Assembly: GCA_011523485.1 (NCBI GenBank)
Contig: WTGR01000560.1
Location: forward strand, 1 to 7,050
Reading direction: 5' to 3'
DNA from: Acidobacteriota bacterium
Lineage (GTDB): Bacteria; Acidobacteriota; Vicinamibacteria; Vicinamibacterales; UBA8438
DNA length: 7,050 bases
Of the stretch, positions 1 to 7,050 are shown one piece after another; position 1 is the first letter of the stretch, and each line of letters begins with the position of its first letter. The notes under the pieces are model-generated. The model did not search any database. It was not told the origin of the DNA and saw only the letters and a program-made list of their open reading frames with translations. The translations under genes and the position numbers were made by a program.

Positions 1-1142
1 CCGACAAACGAATCAGCCGGCTCGAGCCGTCCGCAGGATCTCGGTAGCAGAAGACAACATGGGGCACAGCGTCGTCTGGAAGGGCGTCCAACAAGGCGGG
101 GTTGTGGCTGCTGATGAGCACACGCAGATTCCTCGCTTTCGCGATGCGGGACACCTGATTCAACAGTTGAGCCGCGCGACTGGGGTGCACGCCGTTGTCG
201 ATCTCCTCGATCACGACGAGGCCCGGAGGGGCCGACAGAATCGCGGCCGCGATTCGCGAGGACGCGCAGCGTTCCATCGGAAAGGAGCGTGGCATCGTAC
301 TCTCTGCTGCCTCCTCCGAACGTCTCGGACAGCGTAACCATGACCTCGCCGCGCGGGGTCTCTATGAAGTGGATCTCCTTGATGTCCTGTTCAGGTAGCG
401 CTCGGATGAACCCCCGCAACTCGTCCTTGACTTCCGAAGTCTCGCAGAGATTGTAGAGGACGCCCGACAGATTCCTGCCGCTCTCGGTCAGGTTCTGCTC
501 ACTCTTGAAGCTGTAGCCTCGCATCAACGACGGTCTCGGGTCGAGTGGCGTAATGGTGGAGAGTTGCCGGTGAATCCGATGGGTGGTGGCTGGTATCGTC
601 TCCACCGCCTTCGCGTGACCGCGATAGAACCGCGCCGGGCTGACGAGTTGCCACAGCACCGTCATCTGGTCGCTGCAGGTAATCTGTGGCTTCTTGCCGC
701 CGCGGGCGAAGTTGTTGTACGCGACGAACATATCACCCAGGGCTCCCGTCGACGGAGTAACGACCTCAAAGAGCGGCACGGTGGAGGAAGGTCCTGTGAC
801 GCGCTCGTCCGAGATATGGAGCTCATCGTCGTTCCCTACGTCCAGCTTGATGGAGTACCGATTCCAGTCGGCTGCCGTCGTCGTGCAGGAAAGCGAAAAG
901 GCACGCTGACCTCGGAACCCGAGTTCGCTCACTTTTCCCCGAATTGCGCGGTCTTCGTCCTGCGATGCGTAGCGAAGTGCTCCAAGCCTGTTGCCCGCCG
1001 CAATCCTCGACAGCAGGCGCAGCGCCTCGATCGCGTTGCTCTTGCCTGACGCGTTCGCACCGATCAGGACCGTCAGCGGCGCGAGCTTCAACGTAGCTTC
1101 GCGGTAGCTCTTGAAGTTCTCGATCGTGAAGCTGGACAGCAT
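1..1142 (-). pseudogene. AAA/ABC-type predicted ATPase (OLD/AAA_21-like), frameshifted and truncated by the window edge
   Basis: The protein starts MLSSFTIENFKSYREATLKL, the usual opening of SMC/RecF/OLD-like ATPases. It has a Walker A motif GANASGKS at residues 28-35 and an ABC-signature-like LSDGTLR at about 287-293. At plus positions 253-254 the frame breaks after residue 296. Dropping one T (A on the coding strand) restores a clear ATPase tail: Walker B LVVIEEID (about 308-315), D-loop-like NGVHPS, and switch histidine in SSHNP (about 344-348). Without the correction the frame stays open to the window edge but reads as arginine-rich nonsense. The ATG at 1142 is preceded by AGGGA with a 6-nt spacer. 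Restored length is at least 380 residues, with the C-terminus outside the window. Such ATPases occur in anti-phage and toxin-like modules, but no partner is visible, so the role is unassigned. Two 60-base lines counted by hand are about 57-58% GC, lower than the operon. The break may be a real mutation or a sequencing error. Confidence 0.85.
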
Positions 1143-1173
1143 CGTCTTTCCCTGCGGGGGCTTCGCTCGTCGC

Positions 1174-1188
1174 CGCCCGTGGCGGGCG
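1174..1188. other. Short GC-rich hairpin in the gap between two genes
   Basis: The 53-base gap between the uncharacterised gene and the ATPase gene holds a perfect 6-bp inverted repeat, CGCCCG and CGGGCG, around a 3-base loop. No T-run follows it on the minus strand, so it is not a classical intrinsic terminator. It could still mark the operon's 3' end or simply reflect high GC content. I see no promoter for the ATPase in this gap. Confidence 0.25.
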
Positions 1189-1195
1189 CCAGCCT

Positions 1196-1789
1196 TCACT
1201 GCAACCTGGACAGCAGCGTGTCGAGCGCGACGGTCTCGGCCGTCTTCAGCGAGAAGCCGAGGCGGGCCGGATCGTCCAGCGGTTGCACCTCGACGTCAGC
1301 GTCTCCGAACAGGCGGCCCCCGAACGCCGCCAGCTCCTCCCGTAGCGCGGACTCGGTATCGGGGGTGCGCGGCGCGACCAGGCGGTCGTTGGACGCGAAC
1401 TCGATCTCGTTGCCCGTGAACGTGATGCCGCCGCCGGTCATGCGCGCGGTGTCCTGCTCCAGGCGCCGGGCCGCGGTGATCAGCGCGGCCGCCGCGACCG
1501 CCAGACGGTCTCCGAACGCGCCTTCGAGCGGTTGCTTGCGGGTGTACGACAGGCCCGCCCGTCCGCCCGTCTCGTCGAGCGCGTAGTTGGCCTCGTGCGC
1601 CGCGAGCAGCACGCTCGGGCCGTCGACGAGGTGCGTGTAGTCGGCGACGTCGATCAGGAGTCCCGGTACGGCGTGCTCCTGTATCCACGTGTGGAAGACT
1701 GGAATGATCGTGCTCGGCGCGCCCGCCGACGCGGGCTCCGCGAAGATCTTCAGACTGAAGCGCTGCAGCGCCGCGGCGTCGAATCCCAT
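1196..1789 (-). CDS. Uncharacterised 197-residue soluble protein coupled to the sulfite reductase
   Basis: I cannot assign a function. The protein has 197 residues, no cysteine, no signal peptide and no obvious membrane segment, so it is probably cytosolic and does not itself bind an iron-sulfur cluster through cysteines. The N-terminal half looks like a conserved core: IIPVFHTWIQ (residues 28-37), LLIDVADYTH (44-53), DGPSVLLAAHEANYALDETG (56-75) and GLSYTRKQPLEG (79-90). It is followed by an Ala-rich helix (about 93-111) and a more acidic C-terminal half containing NDRLVAPRTPDT (124-135). My impression is of a family that exists in other bacteria but is only called hypothetical. Its ATG lies one codon after the reductase's TAG stop, in the same frame, and the AGGAG abuts the ATG with no spacer. 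Translation therefore probably depends on ribosomes finishing the reductase. Position suggests an accessory role in sulfite reduction, siroheme or electron supply; this is inference only. Confidence 0.85.
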   Translation of the reverse strand: MGFDAAALQRFSLKIFAEPASAGAPSTIIPVFHTWIQEHAVPGLLIDVADYTHLVDGPSVLLAAHEANYALDETGGRAGLSYTRKQPLEGAFGDRLAVAAAALITAARRLEQDTARMTGGGITFTGNEIEFASNDRLVAPRTPDTESALREELAAFGGRLFGDADVEVQPLDDPARLGFSLKTAETVALDTLLSRLQ

Positions 1790-1792
1790 CTC

Positions 1793-4066
<2,274 letters not shown>

Positions 4067-4067
4067 G

Positions 4068-4910
4068 TCACACATTCCTTGCCTGCTCGCGCAGGCTGTC
4101 CGGAGTCCGCCGCGCGCCGGCGCCGGCGGTTCCTGCCGGCGTCCGTGTCCCGCCGATGAGCGCGCTCAGGTTCGCCACCTCGCCGACCACGATGGTGCCG
4201 GGTACGTCTGCCGGGGCGTCCAACCGGGCGGTTCCGAGCTCGCCGAGCCGTCCGGTCCACAGGCGCATCCGGGGCGTCGAAGCGGCCAGCGCGACCGCTG
4301 CCGGCGTATGCGCGTCCCAGCCGCGGTCGAGCAGCGTCGCGGCGATGCGCGCTCGATTCCGCAGGCCCATCAGGACGATCACCGTCATCGATCCGGGCGC
4401 CACCGCGCCCAGGATGGGCTCGAAGGCTTCAGCCGCATGGCCGGACACCACCGTGAACCCGGCCGCGAGTCCCCGGTGCGTCACCGGAATGCCCGCCAGC
4501 GCAGGCGCCGCGACCGCGGCCGTGACGCCGGGAATCACCTCGAAGGGAATGCCGGCCGCCCGCAGCGCCAGCGCCTCCTCGCCACCCCGCCCGAGCAGAA
4601 ACGGGTCGCCGTTCTTCAGCCGCACCACGCGCTTGCCGCGCCGCGCGCCGCGGATCATCACCTGGTGGATCGTGTCCTGGTCCACCGAGGGCCGTCCGGC
4701 CCGCTTGCTGACGGAAAAGTGCTGCGCCCGCGTCGCCAGGGCCGTGACGTCCGCCGGAACCAGCCCGTCGTACAGCAGCAGGTCCGCCTCGGCGAGGCGC
4801 CGCGCCGCTTTCAGCGTCAGCAGCTCCGGGTCTCCGGGACCGGCCCCGACGAGCGACACGAATCCGAGCCTGCCGCTGGGCGCCGCCGGCAATCCATCTC
4901 CGATCGTCAT
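4068..4910 (-). CDS. cobA: Uroporphyrinogen-III C-methyltransferase (SUMT)
   Basis: Transfers two methyl groups from S-adenosylmethionine to uroporphyrinogen III, giving precorrin-2, the branch point to siroheme and cobalamin. The 280 residues carry the family signatures in order: [15 protein letters not shown] (residues 21-35, glycine-rich SAM loop), LLLYDGLV (44-51), [18 protein letters not shown] (95-112), and [23 protein letters not shown] (125-147) followed by SGH (156-158). Length is typical for a stand-alone SUMT, plus a short Gly/Ala/Arg-rich tail. The ATG overlaps the preceding gene's TGA in an ATGA junction, indicating translational coupling. A much longer open frame extends upstream to about 6041, but its extra part is arginine-rich and antiparallel to no known family; it is an out-of-frame shadow of the two genes before it. 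The neighbours (siroheme dehydrogenase, sulfite reductase) indicate siroheme rather than cobalamin as the main product. No DUF or ferrochelatase domain is fused here. Confidence 0.95.
   Translation of the reverse strand: MTIGDGLPAAPSGRLGFVSLVGAGPGDPELLTLKAARRLAEADLLLYDGLVPADVTALATRAQHFSVSKRAGRPSVDQDTIHQVMIRGARRGKRVVRLKNGDPFLLGRGGEEALALRAAGIPFEVIPGVTAAVAAPALAGIPVTHRGLAAGFTVVSGHAAEAFEPILGAVAPGSMTVIVLMGLRNRARIAATLLDRGWDAHTPAAVALAASTPRMRLWTGRLGELGTARLDAPADVPGTIVVGEVANLSALIGGTRTPAGTAGAGARRTPDSLREQARNV
4076..4080 (-). promoter_or_regulatory. Ribosome binding site deciding the sulfite reductase start
   Basis: AAGGA on the minus strand touches the ATG at 4075 but lies 9 nt before the in-frame ATG at 4066. 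Normal Shine-Dalgarno spacing favours 4066. The site sits inside the last codons of the methyltransferase gene. Confidence 0.6.
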
Positions 4911-5536
4911 GACGTCGATGTTCCAGGCGTCACGGCATCCACCGCCTTGCAGTCGTCCCGAGCGCCGGAATAGAGCCTGACGAGCGCTTCCAGCAGCTCC
5001 GGGCGCCGCGCTTCCATGGGTACCCGTCCGCCCCGCCACCGCTCGCGCATCCGCACGGCCTCGGACAGCCAGCGCTCGAGCTCCTCGGCCGGCAGAACCG
5101 CGTCGAGCCCCTCGCGCAGCAACCCGGCCAGGGCCGGGGCGCGCCCGTCGGTCGAGATGGCGAAGGTCACGCCCGCGCGGCGCACGACGCCGCCCAAGTA
5201 AAGGCTGGCGTTGGGCGGATCGTCCACTGCGTTGACGAACACGCGCCGCGCCTCGGCCGCCAGCGCCACCTCGCGGTTTACCGCCGGCGTCGCCGCCGCC
5301 ACGACCAGCCACGCGCCGTCGAGGTCGGACGGCCGGAACTCGCGCTCGACCCGAGTCACGTTCGCTGCTTCCGCTTCCGCCTCGGCGACCCACGCCGGCG
5401 CGACGACGGTGACGTCGGCCCCCGCGTCGAGCAGCCCGCGCAGCTTCGACGCCGCGACGGGGCCGGCCCCGACCACTACCACCCGGCGGCCGTCGAGCTT
5501 CAGAAAGGCGGGGTAGAGGCGCATTCTGCCTGCCAT
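4907..5536 (-). CDS. Precorrin-2 dehydrogenase / sirohydrochlorin ferrochelatase (Met8/CysG N-domain type)
   Basis: Oxidises precorrin-2 to sirohydrochlorin with NAD+ and probably inserts iron to give siroheme, the cofactor of the neighbouring sulfite reductase. Numbering from the ATG at 5536 (209 residues): the NAD-binding Rossmann motif [21 protein letters not shown] is at about 19-39. NAVDD follows at 102-106, whose first Asp (D105) aligns with the catalytic Asp of Cys[19 protein letters not shown] lies at about 125-142, with a helical C-terminal part after it. This is the size of a stand-alone Met8/CysG N-terminal domain; the methyltransferase that is fused to it in E. coli CysG is here the next gene. 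The start is uncertain: AGGAG lies only 2 nt before the ATG at 5536, overlaps an in-frame GTG at 5539, and is 14 nt before the ATG at 5524, where the family's usual [14 protein letters not shown] begins. The gene follows cysH by about 24 nt. Confidence 0.93.
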   Translation of the reverse strand: MAGRMRLYPAFLKLDGRRVVVVGAGPVAASKLRGLLDAGADVTVVAPAWVAEAEAEAANVTRVEREFRPSDLDGAWLVVAAATPAVNREVALAAEARRVFVNAVDDPPNASLYLGGVVRRAGVTFAISTDGRAPALAGLLREGLDAVLPAEELERWLSEAVRMRERWRGGRVPMEARRPELLEALVRLYSGARDDCKAVDAVTPGTSTS

Positions 5537-5560
5537 CACTCCTGTTGCGCGGGTCGTTCC

Positions 5561-6298
5561 TCAGCGCGCGGCCGCGGCCGGGCCGTGCAGCCCGCACTCC
5601 GTCTTCACGCTTCCTCGCCAGCGGCCCGCGCGGTCGTCCTCTCCGGGCCGGACCGGGCTCGTGCAGGGGCGGCAGCCGATGCTCGGGAAGCCCAGATCGT
5701 GCAGCGGATTGTACGGCACGTCGTGTTCCAGGATGTGGCGCCAGACGTCGTGCTTCGTCCAGCCGATCAGCGGATTGATCTTCGCCAATCCGAACTTCGG
5801 ATCCCACTCGACGGCGCGCGCGCCGGCGCGCTGCGGCGTCTGGTCGCGCCGGATGGCGGTGATCCAGGCGTCGAAGCGGGCCAGCTCGGCAGCGAGCGGC
5901 GCCACCTTGCGGATCGCGCAGCAACGGTCGGGCGCCCGTTCCCACAGGCGCTCGCCGTGCGCGAGCGCCTGCTCTTCCAGGGCCAGCTCCGGTGAGACAC
6001 GGCGGATCTCGATGTCGTACTGCTTCTCCAGGCCGCGCCACAGGGCGTAGGTCTCCTTGAAGAACAGGCCGGTGTCGAGGGTGAACAGATCGATGGGCAG
6101 CCGCTGGCGCCCGATCAGGTCGATCAGCACGCAGCCCTCGGGTCCGAACCCGGTGGCCAACGTCAGCCGGTCGGCGTAGCGTTCCACCGCCCAGCGCAGC
6201 ACGTCGGCGGCGGGCCGGCCCTCGAGTTCCGCAGCGCAGCCTGCGAGTTCTGCTTCCAACCGATCCGGAGTCCGGCCCAGGCCGACGTCGACGGTCAC
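5561..6298 (-). CDS. cysH: Assimilatory adenylyl-sulfate (APS) reductase, thioredoxin-dependent
   Basis: Reduces activated sulfate to sulfite in the cytoplasm, taking electrons from thioredoxin or a similar donor. From the GTG start the protein has 245 residues. Motifs in order: ATGFGPEGCVLIDLI (48-62, nucleotide loop), LFTLDTGLFFKETY (71-84), RCCAIRK (125-131), DAWITAIRRDQ (143-153), INPLIGWTKHDVW (174-186), VPYNPLHDLGFPSIGCRPC (194-212), RAGRW (223-227) and the catalytic KTECGLH (232-238, C235). The cysteine pairs C126-C127 and C209/C212 are the 4Fe-4S ligands that separate bacterial APS reductases (EC 1.8.4.10) from cluster-free PAPS reductases, so I favour APS as substrate. The GTG is chosen because AAGGAG lies 7 nt upstream; an extension to a TTG at 6346 overlaps the permease gene and adds only an arginine-rich segment. 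The name cysH covers both enzyme types. Immediately downstream genes make siroheme and reduce the sulfite produced here. Confidence 0.96.
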   Translation of the reverse strand: MTVDVGLGRTPDRLEAELAGCAAELEGRPAADVLRWAVERYADRLTLATGFGPEGCVLIDLIGRQRLPIDLFTLDTGLFFKETYALWRGLEKQYDIEIRRVSPELALEEQALAHGERLWERAPDRCCAIRKVAPLAAELARFDAWITAIRRDQTPQRAGARAVEWDPKFGLAKINPLIGWTKHDVWRHILEHDVPYNPLHDLGFPSIGCRPCTSPVRPGEDDRAGRWRGSVKTECGLHGPAAAAR

Positions 6299-6305
6299 GA
6301 GGCGT

Positions 6306-6311
6306 CTCCTT
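6306..6311 (-). promoter_or_regulatory. Shine-Dalgarno site fixing the GTG start of cysH
   Basis: A perfect AAGGAG on the minus strand, 7 nt before the GTG at 6298. It lies in the 37-nt gap after the permease stop and supports the GTG over the upstream TTG at 6346. Confidence 0.8.
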
Positions 6312-6335
6312 CTTCTCGGGCGATGCGAAGCCCGG

Positions 6336-7050
6336 CTACATTCCAAACAAGGCCAACGGGACGCCGATGGCGACGAGCACGACGGCCAGGGCGGCGCGCA
6401 ACGACCGCTCCTCGATTACGGTCGCCAGCCGCGCCCCGGTCAGCACGCCCGGTATGGCGCCGGCAAGCACCGTCCCGGCCAGCGCTACGTCTACCCGCCC
6501 CGCGCTCGCGTGCCCCAGCGTCGCCACGGCCGAGAGCGCGAGGGCATGGACCAGATCGGTTCCAACGGTCTCTCGCGCCCGCAACGGGTACCCGAGCGCC
6601 AGCACGCAGAGAAGCAGCGAGCCGCTGCCGACGCTGGTCATGCTCACCAGGGCGCCGGTCACGAAGCCGAGGCCGACCGTCACCGCCGTGGCCGGCGTCC
6701 CGGTCGGCCGCGGCCGGCCGGCCAGGGTCACGCGCAGCAGGAGCGCCGCGCCGGCGGCCGCGAGCACGACACCCAGCGCGTGGGTCAGCCAGGTCTCCAA
6801 CCGGTCGAGCGGCATGCGGTTGAGGATCGCCATCCCGACCAGCGCACCCGGGATCGATCCGGCGGCCAGGCGTCCGACGGTCGACCAGTGCACCTCGCGA
6901 CGCAAGACGTAGAATCCGCCACCGAACAGCTTCATGCCACTGGCGATGAGCACATCGGACCCGATGGCGATCGAAGGGGGCACACGGGCGAACAGAATCA
7001 GCGCCGGCGTCAGCAGGGCGCCGCCGCCGGTCGAGGTGGCGCCGACGAGC
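6336..7050 (-). CDS. TauE/SafE-family membrane permease, start outside the window
   Basis: A polytopic inner-membrane protein that probably carries sulfate, sulfite or a related anion. The frame is open to the window edge, so at least 237 C-terminal residues are present and the N-terminus is missing; the in-frame GTG at 6983 is internal because conserved family sequence lies before it. The inverted-repeat architecture of the family shows. A first half has GATSTGGGALLTPALIL, then VPPSIAIGSDVLIASGMK. A second half has GALVSMTSVGSGSLLL and ETVGTDLVHALAL. Several long hydrophobic stretches, such as HALGVVLAAAGAALLL and ALAVVLVAIGVPLALFGM at the C-terminus, are membrane segments. It stops 37 nt before cysH and is read in the same direction, so it is probably the operon's promoter-proximal member within view. 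Characterised relatives have been assigned either sulfite/organosulfonate export or, in Corynebacterium sulfur assimilation (CysZ), sulfate uptake; the direction cannot be read from sequence. Confidence 0.9.
   Translation of the reverse strand, partial: LVGATSTGGGALLTPALILFARVPPSIAIGSDVLIASGMKLFGGGFYVLRREVHWSTVGRLAAGSIPGALVGMAILNRMPLDRLETWLTHALGVVLAAAGAALLLRVTLAGRPRPTGTPATAVTVGLGFVTGALVSMTSVGSGSLLLCVLALGYPLRARETVGTDLVHALALSAVATLGHASAGRVDVALAGTVLAGAIPGVLTGARLATVIEERSLRAALAVVLVAIGVPLALFGM

Noticed and set aside
564..1049. 161-codon plus-strand frame and smaller plus frames in 59-909
   Set aside because: They lie opposite the ATPase gene, whose minus-strand translation has Walker A and signature motifs; no motif is seen in the plus-strand products.
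1143..1195. Possible intrinsic terminator or promoter in the gap
   Set aside because: The hairpin lacks a following T-run and I see no credible -35/-10 pair; only the hairpin itself is reported, at low confidence.
4911..6041. Long N-terminal extension of the methyltransferase frame
   Set aside because: This part is out of frame with, and on the same strand as, the well-supported dehydrogenase and cysH genes. The SUMT family sequence starts right after the ATG at 4910.

Overview
This is a GC-rich bacterial window in which every supported gene lies on the minus strand, so transcription runs from high to low coordinates. Several proteins look Acidobacteriota-like to me (for example the siroheme dehydrogenase), but this taxonomic guess is weak and rests only on GC richness and general protein flavour.

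From 7050 down to 1196 there is a compact assimilatory sulfate-reduction cluster. In transcription order it contains: a TauE/SafE-family membrane permease (its start lies beyond the window edge); a CysH-type reductase whose cysteine pattern marks it as an iron-sulfur APS reductase; a stand-alone precorrin-2 dehydrogenase/ferrochelatase; a stand-alone uroporphyrinogen-III C-methyltransferase; a large ferredoxin-type siroheme sulfite/nitrite reductase with an unusual C-terminal extension; and a conserved-looking protein of unknown function. Junctions are very tight: 37 nt, about 24 nt, an ATGA overlap, a 1-nt gap (TGA-C-ATG) and TAG-GAG-ATG. This points to one polycistronic, translationally coupled operon. 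The logic is coherent: APS is reduced to sulfite, sulfite to sulfide, the two small tetrapyrrole enzymes supply the siroheme the reductase needs, and the permease moves a sulfur oxyanion. ATP sulfurylase is not in the window.

From 1142 to 1 there is a separate AAA/ABC-type ATPase gene of the predicted-ATPase/OLD-like kind. Its base composition is visibly less GC-rich than the operon. It carries a one-base frameshift at about 253-254 between its signature motif and its Walker B motif, and its 3' end runs off the window. It looks like accessory DNA next to the metabolic operon.

I did not find a clearly new system. The best candidates for something undescribed are the uncharacterised 197-residue protein translated directly after the sulfite reductase, and the C-terminal extension of the reductase itself. 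I saw no tRNA, rRNA, CRISPR array, insertion sequence or convincing promoter.
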